DNA of 12,053 nucleotides, taken from the NCBI GenBank assembly GCA_021796055.1, contig JAJYOS010000097.1, positions 1 to 12,053 of the forward strand, in the 5' to 3' direction. The DNA is from Bacteroidota bacterium. Lineage in GTDB: Bacteria; Bacteroidota; Kryptoniia; Kryptoniales; JAKASW01. Shown here in pieces: positions 1 through 7,762 of the stretch (positions are counted from its first letter, which is position 1; each line of letters begins with the position of its first letter). The notes under the pieces are model-generated. The model was not told the DNA's origin, ran no database searches, and saw only the letters and a list, made by a program, of their open reading frames with translations. Made by a program: the position numbers and the translations under genes.

Positions 1-2040
1 TTGATAGACGTTCAAACTGACAGAATGGAGAAGGTCGAATTCCCGGACCTTGCCGGGGTTTTCTCAGTTACCTGGTCGCCGGGCGGCGAAAGGCTGGCAT
101 TCATCGGCCAGAAAGGACCGCAGTCCGATGTTTATATCTACGATATAGCCAATCAGAAAATAGTCAACATTACAAACGACATCTTCTCGGAGAGCGATCC
201 AAGCTGGTCGCCTGACGGGAAAACGATTTACTTTGCCAGCGACCGCGGTCCATATCTGGACAAGCGACAAACGGGGAAAGAGTTCAGGATGTGGAATCAT
301 AATTTCAACCGAAGCAGCATTTATTCAATATCCGTTGCATCGGGCATCATAAGTCGGGTTTCAAAATCTGATTCTACGGAAGAATCATATCCGGTCGCCG
401 CCCCCGATGGGAAGCATCTCTACTATATCTCCGATAAAAGCGGTATCACCAACATCTATGATCTGAATTTTGAGACGGGCAGAGCTCTACCCGCTACGAA
501 TTCTTTAAGCGGGATTACGCAGTTTTCGATTTCCAGCGATGGATCCAGGCTGGCTTTTTCCACTCTCGAGAACGGAGGATTCGATATCTTTGTCTTGAGA
601 TCTCCGGGCGAACACCTTCTCAACGACGAAGAGGTGCCGCTGACTGTATTTATGAAGGGGCAGGTCGCCGAGCGCGATCAGGCAAGGAGTCGAGCACGGA
701 AACCGCTGCACGCCGGGGTGGCACTCGATTCTGCTCAAGTCACAGACTCAACTAAAGTCAGGGAATTGTACGGAAAAGATATTCAGGTCGATCTTAGGAA
801 TTACGTTTTCGGCGGGAGGCGGCCTGCCAGCGACAGCTTATTTGAAGTGCCGAACTTCAACGAGAATTTCAATGTGAAGGACAATGTCGACAGCACCGGG
901 AATTTCGTCGCACAGAAATACAAGGTCAGTTTCTCGCCGGACATTATCTACGGTAATGCAGGCTATAATTCGCTCTTTGGCGTCCAGGGAAGCACGGTGA
1001 TGGCTTTCAGCGACATGCTCGGCAATCACCAGATATTTCTCCTAACCGATCTTGTAGTTGATCTGAAGAACAGCGACTACGCGTTCGCGTATACCTACCT
1101 CCCCTCGCGAATCAATTATTCGATCGTGGGCTCGCACTTCGCCCGTTTCCTCTACCTGTCGTCGCAATACACGGGATACTACGACCTTTATAGATTCCAA
1201 ACCTCATCCGTATCTCTTAGCGCCGAGTATCCATTCGACCGCTTCAACAGGCTCGAAGCTGGGCTAAGCTGGATGAGCCTGACGCGGGAAAATCTCATGG
1301 AAAATTACGAGCCTAACCAGGAAAGGACCCTGATCGTACCGACGCTCAACTATGTACACGATAATTCTTTCTTCGGCTACATCGCGCCGATAAATGGTTC
1401 GAGATACATCCTATCGCTTTACGGAACCCCCAAAACCGGATCGCAGGGGATCGACTTTCTCACAGGGACGGTTGACTACCGCAGCTATGTGCGGCTCTCA
1501 AGCAACTTCTACACCTTTGTATGGAGAGTATTCACGGGGACTTCAATCGGCTCAAGCCCGCAAAAGTTTTTCATAGGCGGGACGGAGAACTGGATAAATG
1601 TCAGGTTTAACGGCGATTTCATACCGGTACGGAACGCGGAAGATCTCGAATTCCTGACGCCGGTCGTCCCGATGCGCGGCTACGACTACAACGCCAAATT
1701 CGGGAATAACTTCGCGTTGCTGAACATGGAACTCAGGTTTCCGATGTTTGGGTTTCTGTCCGCCGGACCGTTGCCGCTCTTCCAGACTTTCTTCGGGACC
1801 ACATTTGTTGATGTCGGCTCGGCGTGGGGGTGGGACTGGAACAACAGGTATGTGAAGTTTCAGCCCTTCGACTACGATAATGGCGGAAGACTCAAGACGA
1901 GGGACCTGCTGGTAGGAACGGGCGTTGGAGTTAGAATGGTTATCCTCTACTTTCTCCTTCGGCTCGATGTCGCTTGGGCGTTTAATATGCAAAGCTTCTC
2001 CCCGCCCAGATATTACTTCTCGCTCGGATACGATTTCTAA
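1..2040 (+). CDS. TolB-like (PD40) beta-propeller fused to Omp85-type outer-membrane barrel, 5' partial
   Basis: The 679 codons visible are open from the first base. The first codon is TTG with nothing upstream to judge it and no signal peptide, so I take the gene as cut at its 5' end. Residues about 18-200 carry PD40/TolB propeller blades with the W/A-S-P-D/G-G-K/E pattern near 25-30, 69-73, 134-138 and 178-182. A linker with low similarity to anything I know follows (about 215-300). From about 307 to the end there are alternating aromatic beta strands typical of a barrel. M-R-G-Y at 558-561 resembles the loop-6 (V/I)RG(F/Y) motif of Omp85 proteins, followed by an N-x-E-L-R-F-P strand, an F-V-D-V-G-S-A-W strand, and a terminal Phe as in BAM-inserted barrels. 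A role in outer-membrane assembly or export is an inference; no substrate can be named. No POTRA domain is visible in the window. Confidence 0.85.
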   Translation: MIDVQTDRMEKVEFPDLAGVFSVTWSPGGERLAFIGQKGPQSDVYIYDIANQKIVNITNDIFSESDPSWSPDGKTIYFASDRGPYLDKRQTGKEFRMWNHNFNRSSIYSISVASGIISRVSKSDSTEESYPVAAPDGKHLYYISDKSGITNIYDLNFETGRALPATNSLSGITQFSISSDGSRLAFSTLENGGFDIFVLRSPGEHLLNDEEVPLTVFMKGQVAERDQARSRARKPLHAGVALDSAQVTDSTKVRELYGKDIQVDLRNYVFGGRRPASDSLFEVPNFNENFNVKDNVDSTGNFVAQKYKVSFSPDIIYGNAGYNSLFGVQGSTVMAFSDMLGNHQIFLLTDLVVDLKNSDYAFAYTYLPSRINYSIVGSHFARFLYLSSQYTGYYDLYRFQTSSVSLSAEYPFDRFNRLEAGLSWMSLTRENLMENYEPNQERTLIVPTLNYVHDNSFFGYIAPINGSRYILSLYGTPKTGSQGIDFLTGTVDYRSYVRLSSNFYTFVWRVFTGTSIGSSPQKFFIGGTENWINVRFNGDFIPVRNAEDLEFLTPVVPMRGYDYNAKFGNNFALLNMELRFPMFGFLSAGPLPLFQTFFGTTFVDVGSAWGWDWNNRYVKFQPFDYDNGGRLKTRDLLVGTGVGVRMVILYFLLRLDVAWAFNMQSFSPPRYYFSLGYDF

Positions 2041-2366
2041 GTGCGAAAGGACAGATGGGATGAGCATGGAACCTTGGACCGATTTGGCTTCAAGTCTCAC
2101 TCCTTGTTTGATATTATGTAAGTCCACGCTACCGTTTTGACGAAGCAAAATCTCTTCTGGCGCTGTTCGAACAGGCAAGCTTCCTTAGCCGTTCATGCCC
2201 ACCGCCGGCTAGGCCTGTTTGTATGAAGGAAATTACCCAACCTGTGAAAGAACGTTAGTGCTGATATCATGACCGCGTGGAATCTGAATTCGAGGATGAA
2301 GAAGGGTATTTAAGAAATTAGGAAGGCATTTAAACTCGTCGCAATGTTTGCCGCAAGTTGTACATG
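2041..2366. other. Convergent intergenic region
   Basis: This 326-base gap lies between the stop of the propeller-barrel gene and the stop of the Sel1 gene on the other strand. I see no convincing coding sequence. The minus-strand open frame that enters it continues antisense through the conserved barrel. The only structure is the imperfect hairpin at 2170-2219, listed separately. Confidence 0.6.
2170..2219. terminator. Imperfect hairpin, possible terminator between convergent genes
   Basis: AACAGGC (2170-2176) pairs with GCCTGTT (2213-2219), and inside it TAGCCG (2186-2191) pairs with CGGCTA (2206-2211). The two helices are separated by a nine-base bulge on the left and one base on the right. 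Only a short T-rich tract follows (GTTTGT). It sits between convergent genes, where a terminator is expected, but the weak U-tract makes this tentative. Confidence 0.3.
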
Positions 2367-3929
2367 CTACCCGTTACTGACGTCGAATATCTTCTCTTTC
2401 GGCCTGAGCTTGTTGTACATTGCAAGGAGCGCGTTGTAAGCGCTTTCGCTTCCGCGTTGAGCGCAATCTCTATAAAGCTTAACGGCCATCGGCGTGTCCC
2501 GCCGAACGCCGACACCATGCTCGTAACAGAACCCCAGCGCGAGCTGCGCGATCATTGAACCGTCACCAACCCCGTCAGATAATATCTCGATCGTGTCCGC
2601 CAGAGCTGCGTCAGATGCCGCACTGTCCGATATTACTGCCGCCGCGGCGAGTCTTATCTCCGCGTCTCTGCTGCCGTCTTCGGCGGCACGCTCCCAGCAT
2701 CGAGCGCCGAGGGCCGGATTACGCGGAGTCCACTGTCCTGTATAGTAGCATCGCCCAAGCTCGATCAGCGATGGAATATTGTCGTGATCCGCCGCCGTCA
2801 GAAGGAGGTGGAAAGCCTGATCGTCGAGCAACTGGTGATCCAATCCGAGCTCGGTCAGGCCGGCCCAGACGAACGCCGCGTCGTAATCTCCAGCCTTAGT
2901 CCGCTCCGCAACTTTCTTGATGAACCCTTTCTCTCTGACGAGCCGCAACAGCAGAGCGAGGCCATGACGCGAATCCATGCGAGCCGCGCGCAAATATTGC
3001 TCGGCGGCCAATATCCTGTCGCGAGGAACTCCGGTGCCCTTCTCGTAACAGCGTCCGAGCACGGCCAAAGCTTCCGGACTTCCGACGGATGCCGCCGCCT
3101 CGATCACGCCGATTGCAGTAGTGTCGTTTTCGGCCCCCTTCTCAAATAAATTCGTGACGCCGAGCGCCTTCCTAAACTTCGCGCTGCCCTCCTTGTAAGC
3201 TTCGTTTAAAAGAGTCAGATCACTCACGTTCGAAGATGTATCCGGCCCGTAATCAAGATAGAGCGGCTCGATCGGCTGGTTTGATACTCCCAGGGAAGAA
3301 TCGCGCTTGGCGTCTTTCGTTCGTGAGCTGTCGGTGTGAGCGAGCAACCCTCTTTTTATAAACTCATCGATGATTTTCTTGGCCGGTTCGTATTTCGCAT
3401 CTTCAGCGAGCTTAAGCCATTTGTACGCCGTTTCCAAATCCCTATGAACGACTAAGTTGTCCGTATAAAATAACCCGAACGCAAACTCGCCTTCAGGAAG
3501 ACTGTCTTCTGCCGCTGACTTGAATCTTTCGTACGCCTTGAATGGATTCCATGGTATCCCCCATCCGTTATTCAGGAATACTCCCATGTTGTATTGAGCG
3601 ATCGGCATGTTTTGGTCAGCGGCCTTCTCGATCCAGTACGCGGCCTTTGCCGTGTCAGCTGGGAAACCCTTCCCGAGAAAATACCTGAAGCCAAGTTCTT
3701 CCTGTGCGACGGGGTCACCTCCGTTCGCCCGCCTCATTAGCATTAGCGCTTCCCACAGTTGATACGTTACATCGGACGGTCGTATCAGCTGCGGACCGTC
3801 AGACGCCCTGTAATCCCTGAACACGGAACTGTTCGGATGGTCCTGTCTCAGCGCCTGTCCAAAGACTAGAAAAGGCGCGAGCAATACCGCGAGCATCAGC
3901 AACGGAGTAAGAAAATTTCGCAATCCCAT
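2367..3929 (-). CDS. Exported Sel1 (TPR-like) repeat protein
   Basis: The chosen ATG at 3929 gives 520 residues that begin with a good signal peptide: M-G-L-R-N, a leucine-rich hydrophobic core, and a likely cleavage after F-G-Q-A. A longer in-frame GTG start at 3977 would put 16 extra residues before it. Neither start has a clear Shine-Dalgarno sequence. Counting from the GTG, Sel1 repeats (A-x-x-x-L-G-x-x-Y-x-x-G-x-G ... A-x-x-W/Y-x-x-x-A-A) are seen at about 89-121, 125-157, 160-192, 301-333, 401-433 and 475-507. More degenerate helical units fill 340-400 and 436-470. A charged, repeat-poor stretch lies at 210-255. Sel1 proteins act as scaffolds for protein contacts; this one should be periplasmic or attached outside the inner membrane. 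Its partner is unknown. It is convergent with the barrel gene and follows the permease in the same direction with a gap of about 170 bases. Confidence 0.85.
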   Translation of the reverse strand: MGLRNFLTPLLMLAVLLAPFLVFGQALRQDHPNSSVFRDYRASDGPQLIRPSDVTYQLWEALMLMRRANGGDPVAQEELGFRYFLGKGFPADTAKAAYWIEKAADQNMPIAQYNMGVFLNNGWGIPWNPFKAYERFKSAAEDSLPEGEFAFGLFYTDNLVVHRDLETAYKWLKLAEDAKYEPAKKIIDEFIKRGLLAHTDSSRTKDAKRDSSLGVSNQPIEPLYLDYGPDTSSNVSDLTLLNEAYKEGSAKFRKALGVTNLFEKGAENDTTAIGVIEAAASVGSPEALAVLGRCYEKGTGVPRDRILAAEQYLRAARMDSRHGLALLLRLVREKGFIKKVAERTKAGDYDAAFVWAGLTELGLDHQLLDDQAFHLLLTAADHDNIPSLIELGRCYYTGQWTPRNPALGARCWERAAEDGSRDAEIRLAAAAVISDSAASDAALADTIEILSDGVGDGSMIAQLALGFCYEHGVGVRRDTPMAVKLYRDCAQRGSESAYNALLAMYNKLRPKEKIFDVSNG

Positions 3930-4101
3930 CAGAATAATGTAAGACAATCGCAACCACCAAATCGACACATTCGGCACGCAACTGGTTTAATTTAGGTAGG
4001 AAATTATTTCTCTGGGTAGGGTCGTTTAGGTTTAGAGGAATTTACCAACTGAGTGAGTCCACTGACTCTTAGACAAGCCATCAGCTTATGACAACGTGTT
4101 A

Positions 4102-5517
4102 CTAAGACGATCCTTCGGAACTATGAAATTTCCCGGTTCGATTCCAGTAAATGTAGGCCGGTATCCCTATCAGGACCAATCCGAGCCCGAAGAGTGAGTC
4201 GCGTGGATCTGTGACAATGGTGTTGTAGACAAACCATGTCGCTACGATAACAAACGCCATTGGAACAAACGGGTATCCAACAGTCCTGTATGGCCGCGCG
4301 GCATCCGGACGTTTCTTCCTCAAAACAAAAATGCCGAAAGCGCCGAGGGCATAAAAAAGCCAGGACGCGAAAATCACATAAGTAAACAGTTGGTCGTATG
4401 TCCCGGTCAGGGTGAGAAGGGAAGCCCATATTCCCTGAACGATCAACGACACATGGGGCGTCCTATACTTCGGATGGACTCTTGATATTCCCTTGAAGAA
4501 GAGCTTGTCCCGCGCCATAGCAAAGTAGACTCGAGCGGTCGTCATGGTCGTGGCATTGACAGTCCCGAATGTCGATAACATCACCGCGACGGCGATGAGC
4601 GCTGCTCCGTTCGTTCCGAAAAAATGTGAGATCGCGTCGGCGGCCACCAGCCTGGAGTGAGCAATCTGAGAGACGGGCAGGACATACATATACGCGAGGT
4701 TTGTGACCACATAAATAATGATGACCACAATGGTACCGGCTACGAGCGCGATAGGTATGTTTCGCTGCGCGTCCTTCACCTCCCCGGAAAGATAGGTGAC
4801 GCTGTTCCATCCGTCGTACGCCCACAGTACCGCAACGAGCGCGACGCCGAAAGCGCTGAGAAGCGATGTTCCCTGAAACGAAACTTTGGAGAAAAAGGGC
4901 GTGTACAGATGCCCGGTGTGAGTTCCGAAGGCGAAGCACGTGAATACAATTCCCGCGATGGCGAGAACCTTCAAAGATGTGAAGAGTCTTTGAATGAATC
5001 CGCCGAACTGAACCCCGAAATAGTTGACAAATGTCACGAAGAGAATCGCTCCTATCGCGACAAGCTTGATCCCGACTTCAGGCATTACAAAAAGTCCGAA
5101 GTTCACCTTCAGCGAACTAAGAGTTGGGAAGAAAAATCCGAGATATTCTGCGAAAGCAACCGCGATCGCGGCGATCGACCCGGTCTGGTAGACGATAAAG
5201 GTTGTCCAGCCGTACAGAAACGCAGGGAAGGTTCCATAAATCTCACGGAAGTAAACGTACTGCCCTCCTGCGGCGGGAATCATCCCCGCGACCTCAGCGT
5301 TCGTCAGAGCGCCCGCAAGGGAAAGGAGACCTCCAAACAACCAGACCGCTATGATCAATCCCGCGTCGTTGAGTGTCATCGCGATCTTTTGCGGCACAAG
5401 GAATATGCCAGACCCGATGACGCTGCCGATCACCACGGCTATCGCCGTCGGAAGACCGACGCGCTGCGCCAGCCCCGGCCCTTTTTCCGGACTCGTCAGC
5501 CCTTGTGCCTCAGGCAA
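4102..5517 (-). CDS. APC-superfamily amino acid permease (LAT/SteT/YhdG-like)
   Basis: This 471-residue inner-membrane transporter has about 12 hydrophobic helices, the usual length and count for the APC amino acid permeases. The hallmark G-S-G-I-F of the unwound first helix, which binds the substrate alpha-amino and carboxyl groups, is at 35-39. A-Y-D-G-W-N near the middle, followed by G-E-V-K and R-N-I-P, resembles the LAT/YhdG-like branch rather than the AdiC arginine-agmatine antiporters. The substrate cannot be read from the sequence; a neutral or cationic amino acid, by exchange or proton symport, is the family expectation. The start is TTG, supported by AGGGA six bases upstream and by an in-frame stop shortly before it. 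No binding protein or catabolic gene lies beside it to indicate the substrate. Confidence 0.9.
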   Translation of the reverse strand: MPEAQGLTSPEKGPGLAQRVGLPTAIAVVIGSVIGSGIFLVPQKIAMTLNDAGLIIAVWLFGGLLSLAGALTNAEVAGMIPAAGGQYVYFREIYGTFPAFLYGWTTFIVYQTGSIAAIAVAFAEYLGFFFPTLSSLKVNFGLFVMPEVGIKLVAIGAILFVTFVNYFGVQFGGFIQRLFTSLKVLAIAGIVFTCFAFGTHTGHLYTPFFSKVSFQGTSLLSAFGVALVAVLWAYDGWNSVTYLSGEVKDAQRNIPIALVAGTIVVIIIYVVTNLAYMYVLPVSQIAHSRLVAADAISHFFGTNGAALIAVAVMLSTFGTVNATTMTTARVYFAMARDKLFFKGISRVHPKYRTPHVSLIVQGIWASLLTLTGTYDQLFTYVIFASWLFYALGAFGIFVLRKKRPDAARPYRTVGYPFVPMAFVIVATWFVYNTIVTDPRDSLFGLGLVLIGIPAYIYWNRTGKFHSSEGSS

Positions 5518-5523
5518 TAGATG

Positions 5524-5528
5524 TCCCT
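5524..5528 (-). promoter_or_regulatory. Ribosome binding site fixing the TTG start of the permease
   Basis: On the minus strand AGGGA lies six bases before the TTG at 5517. No ATG or GTG exists in frame between the upstream stop and a point well inside the first membrane helix, so this site decides the start. Confidence 0.6.
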
Positions 5529-5673
5529 GAAAACACGCTAAAACTCGGCGGTTCAGCGGAATTTTTCAAAGTGGAGTCAGCCCGACTATTGATGCAGTCC
5601 CCTGTGCCCGACAGCCCTTCCTTCGACATCATTCCAAGTCTCGGTGACATATACCGCGGATAGATAGTCCTTG

Positions 5674-5976
5674 CTACGCGCTTATATCTGCGTAGAACAT
5701 TTGCACGACATCTTTCGCGAATCCCATCAGGTCTTTCGCCGCCGCAACTCCCTCCCGCGACATGATTGCCTTCGTGAGGCTTGCCTGATCATCGAAATAC
5801 ATCTCTGTCATTCGGTAAATCTGTGGCGTGGATACCGGCGCCCCCGTCACCTCTGAAAGCTCAAGTCTCTTCAAGCCCGGCATCTTCCTAACCAGACCTA
5901 AGTGGACATTCTTGTAATGTTCCTCAAAAGCAGATTTGTCGGCAGGCTTCTTGAAGATTGCTACCAGCTTCACCAT
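5674..5976 (-). CDS. EthD family protein (dimeric alpha+beta barrel)
   Basis: This 100-residue protein matches the EthD family in length and pattern. It has an N-terminal strand (V-K-L-V-A-I-F), then F-E-E-H-Y-K-N-V-H at 17-25 with the family's paired histidines H20 and H25, followed by L-V-R-K-M-P-G-L at 28-35. A second strand with Y-R-M-T-E-M-Y-F lies at 54-61. EthD proteins are small ferredoxin-like-fold dimers first found beside the cytochrome P450 genes for ethyl tert-butyl ether breakdown; most members have no known reaction. No oxygenase is adjacent here, so degradation of ethers should not be assumed. The ATG has AAGGA eight bases upstream (5985-5989). The gene is divergent from nuoA and lies 156 bases before the permease in the same direction. 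Confidence 0.85.
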   Translation of the reverse strand: MVKLVAIFKKPADKSAFEEHYKNVHLGLVRKMPGLKRLELSEVTGAPVSTPQIYRMTEMYFDDQASLTKAIMSREGVAAAKDLMGFAKDVVQMFYADISA

Positions 5977-5984
5977 TGCTGATT

Positions 5985-5989
5985 TCCTT
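5985..5989 (-). promoter_or_regulatory. Ribosome binding site of the EthD-family gene
   Basis: On the minus strand this reads AAGGA, eight bases before the ATG at 5976. It favours this start over longer in-frame alternatives. Confidence 0.55.
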
Positions 5990-6110
5990 ATTTTGCTTAC
6001 AGTTGTCCTCGAATATAGTCTTCATCTCCTCAAAACTCAAAACTTGAAACGAAAACTTGATTCGGCTCAATCCGATAGACGAGGATACACTACCGATAAA
6101 TGCGCAACAC

Positions 6111-6139
6111 ATTGACACGCGTGTGTTTTAAAAGTCAAT
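6111..6139. repeat. Inverted repeat ATTGAC-N17-GTCAAT, possible operator
   Basis: ATTGAC at 6111-6116 and GTCAAT at 6134-6139 form a perfect 6-base inverted repeat. The interval includes most of the palindrome ACACGCGTGT and all of TTTTAAAA. The left arm also contains the -35-like hexamer TTGACA (6112-6117), but no good -10 follows at the right distance. The symmetry and divergent location suggest a regulator site; chance cannot be excluded. Confidence 0.3.
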
Positions 6140-6244
6140 CATTCCTGGAATTAAACATACAGCCATTCCGTTATTCTCATTTTCAACCAGTCCCCGGGGG
6201 CGGCGTATTTTCTTCCTCTATTCTACTAATCCTCCGCGGATCCT

Positions 6245-6273
6245 TTGATTTTTAGCCCTCCATTATTTAGATT
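6245..6273 (+). promoter_or_regulatory. Candidate sigma70-like promoter of nuoA
   Basis: TTGATT (6245-6250) and TAGATT (6268-6273) are separated by 17 bases and would start a transcript a few bases before nuoA, giving a very short leader. The match is moderate and in an AT-rich stretch, and FCB-group bacteria often use other promoter forms. Confidence 0.3.
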
Positions 6274-6294
6274 TTTTAAAACGAGAACGAGAGA

Positions 6295-6651
6295 ATGCTT
6301 ACAAACTATATCCCAATTTTCTTAATGCTGGCTGTCGGTGCGGTATTAGGCATCGTGATGGGCAACATTAATAGAATACTCGGCCCCCGTCGGCCGACCG
6401 CGGAAAAACTTTCAACTTACGAAAGCGGCATGGAGCCGATCCGTACCGCCCGCGAAAGATTTTCGGTCAGATTCTATTTGGTTGCGATCCTTTTCATACT
6501 CTTCGATGTTGAAGTTGTTTTCACTTATCCGTGGGCGGTGAACTTTTTGTCGCTGGGATGGTTTGGATTTATAGAGATGTTGATCTTTGTTGTCATACTT
6601 TTGATTGGATATTATTACGTGATTAAAAAAGGAGCTTTACAGTGGCAGTAA
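6295..6651 (+). CDS. nuoA: NADH-quinone oxidoreductase subunit A (NuoA)
   Basis: NuoA is a small membrane subunit of complex I that packs beside NuoH and helps to form the quinone access region. The 118 residues show three membrane helices (about 5-25, 60-80 and 88-110), the usual layout and length. The long cytoplasmic loop carries Y-E-S-G-M-E-P, and helix 2 begins with [22 protein letters not shown], with the conserved acidic residues of the family. It is the first gene of the nuo run. Its ATG is preceded by a purine-rich GAGAG stretch. Its last 10 bases overlap nuoB, so translation of the two is probably coupled. Confidence 0.96.
   Translation: MLTNYIPIFLMLAVGAVLGIVMGNINRILGPRRPTAEKLSTYESGMEPIRTARERFSVRFYLVAILFILFDVEVVFTYPWAVNFLSLGWFGFIEMLIFVVILLIGYYYVIKKGALQWQ
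6631..6634 (+). promoter_or_regulatory. Ribosome binding site supporting the GTG start of nuoB
   Basis: GGAG lies inside the end of nuoA, seven bases before the GTG at 6642. It supports the overlapping non-ATG start of nuoB over any later codon. Confidence 0.65.
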
Positions 6652-7151
6652 ATAGAACAAATGAGAACGAAGGCTTCCTGACCAGCCGCGTGGATGCGCT
6701 CTTCAACTGGTCATTGAAGAATTCTCTCTGGCCTATGCCGCTTGGCATCTCCTGTTGTGCTATTGAAATGATGGCTTTTGCAGGCCCGCGATATGACGTG
6801 AGCCGATTCGGAGCGGAAGTGTTCAGATTCTCCCCGCGCCAGAGCGACCTCCTGATCGTTGCCGGGACTGTTACATATAAAATGGCAAAAGTAGTCCGAA
6901 AGATTTACGATCAGATGCCCGACCCGAAGTGGGTCATTTCAATGGGCGTTTGCGCGTCGAGCGGCGGAATGTATCGCTCATATTCGGTAGTGCAGGGAAT
7001 AGACCAGTTTGTGCCGGTCGACGTTTATGTCGGTGGCTGTCCTCCCCGTCCGGATTCGCTTCTGAAAGCCTTAATGGAGATCCAGAAGAGAATTCAAGCC
7101 GGTGAGACTGCGACTCAGCAGCGGCAGCCAGAAAAAATATTGGTGGACTAA
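6642..7151 (+). CDS. nuoB: NADH-quinone oxidoreductase subunit B (NuoB), carries cluster N2
   Basis: NuoB holds the terminal [4Fe-4S] cluster N2, which passes electrons to quinone at the NuoB-NuoD interface. All four cluster ligands are present: the tandem C38-C39 in [10 protein letters not shown]104 in [11 protein letters not shown], and C133 in V-G-G-C-P-P-R-P. At 169 residues it has the normal length; the C-terminal 15 residues are a polar tail. The GTG start overlaps nuoA by 10 bases and has its own GGAG. The stop is only six bases before nuoC. Nothing suggests loss of function. Confidence 0.97.
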   Translation: MAVNRTNENEGFLTSRVDALFNWSLKNSLWPMPLGISCCAIEMMAFAGPRYDVSRFGAEVFRFSPRQSDLLIVAGTVTYKMAKVVRKIYDQMPDPKWVISMGVCASSGGMYRSYSVVQGIDQFVPVDVYVGGCPPRPDSLLKALMEIQKRIQAGETATQQRQPEKILVD

Positions 7152-7157
7152 AATCAA

Positions 7158-7709
7158 ATGAGAGAGAAAATTGAAGAGAAACTCCGGGCTGCCTTCGGAG
7201 AGAGTGTGGTTTCTGTGTCGGAGTTCAAGGGGCAGGTTTCCGTCGAGGTTAAGAGGGATGTCATAGCTGAGGTTTGCCGGTTTCTCAAGGAAGACCCGGA
7301 ATTCGAGTTCAGCTTCCTATCTGATATCTGCGGCGCGGACATGCTCAATTTTGAGGACGCGTCGTCTAGAAAGGCGTACCTCGCCGTGGAGCATGATTAT
7401 CGCCCTGAAGAAGTTCCGGTCGCGGAGCGGTTCTTGGTTGTTTACCATCTGACATCCATCAAGAACAAGGAAAGGGTCCGGCTTAAGGTGAAGGTGGACG
7501 GCGACAATCCGGTTTGTCCTACACTGACTTCGGTCTATCCCGCTGCGAACTGGTATGAACGTGAGACGTTCGATATGTTTGGTATTGTCTTCGAAGGCCA
7601 TCCTGATATGAGAAGGATGTATATGCCGGAAGAGTACGATTATTATCCTCTGCGGAAGGATTTCCCGCAGATGGGCGTGCCGGGCTCCATCCCTCTCCCG
7701 AGGAAGTAA
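7158..7709 (+). CDS. nuoC: NADH-quinone oxidoreductase subunit C (NuoC, 30 kDa)
   Basis: NuoC is a cofactor-free subunit of the connecting module of complex I, bound to NuoD in the cytoplasmic arm. The 183 residues have the usual N-terminal alpha/beta domain and, from about 132, the 30-kDa signature: W-Y-E-R-E-T-F-D-M-F-G-I, then G-H-P-D-M-R-R-M-Y-M-P, then Y-P-L-R-K-D-F-P. It is separate from NuoD, unlike the NuoCD fusion of enterobacteria. The ATG lies six bases after the nuoB stop. A ribosome site is weak, so translation may depend on nuoB. Confidence 0.96.
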   Translation: MREKIEEKLRAAFGESVVSVSEFKGQVSVEVKRDVIAEVCRFLKEDPEFEFSFLSDICGADMLNFEDASSRKAYLAVEHDYRPEEVPVAERFLVVYHLTSIKNKERVRLKVKVDGDNPVCPTLTSVYPAANWYERETFDMFGIVFEGHPDMRRMYMPEEYDYYPLRKDFPQMGVPGSIPLPRK

Positions 7710-7762
7710 GGCGCCCGCGTTCGCGAATTCAGAAATGAAAAATTAGAATTGAGAATTCTTTG

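Larger units (their letters stand above)
5977..6294. promoter_or_regulatory. Divergent control region between the EthD gene and nuoA
   Basis: This 318-base gap has no convincing gene and should hold the promoters of both divergent units. It contains several short perfect palindromes: ACACGCGTGT (6115-6124), TTTTAAAA (6126-6133), CCCCGGGG (6192-6199) and TCCGCGGA (6233-6240). It also has a tandem AAAACTTGA (6039-6047 and 6052-6060). A possible nuoA promoter and an inverted repeat are listed separately. Confidence 0.5.

Noticed and set aside
1552..2178. Minus-strand open frame of 208 codons
   Set aside because: Most of it is antisense to the conserved end of the barrel gene. It has no recognisable motifs and no ribosome site that I can see.
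2784..3149. Plus-strand open frame of 121 codons
   Set aside because: It is antisense to the Sel1 repeats, which account for the region fully.
4054..4075. Small inverted repeat GAGTC-CACT-GACTC after the permease stop
   Set aside because: The stem is only five bases, does not extend, and has no T-tract on the minus strand, so it does not make a credible terminator.
4657..5520. Plus-strand open frame of 287 codons
   Set aside because: It lies entirely antisense to the well-supported permease, is very rich in Arg, Asp and Glu with no recognisable domain, and is what the reverse of membrane-helix codons yields.
5924..6118. Small minus-strand open frame upstream of the EthD gene, with an internal GAGGAG-like site before an ATG
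   Set aside because: It overlaps the start of the EthD gene in another frame, and its predicted peptide has no recognisable features. The EthD gene has its own ribosome site.
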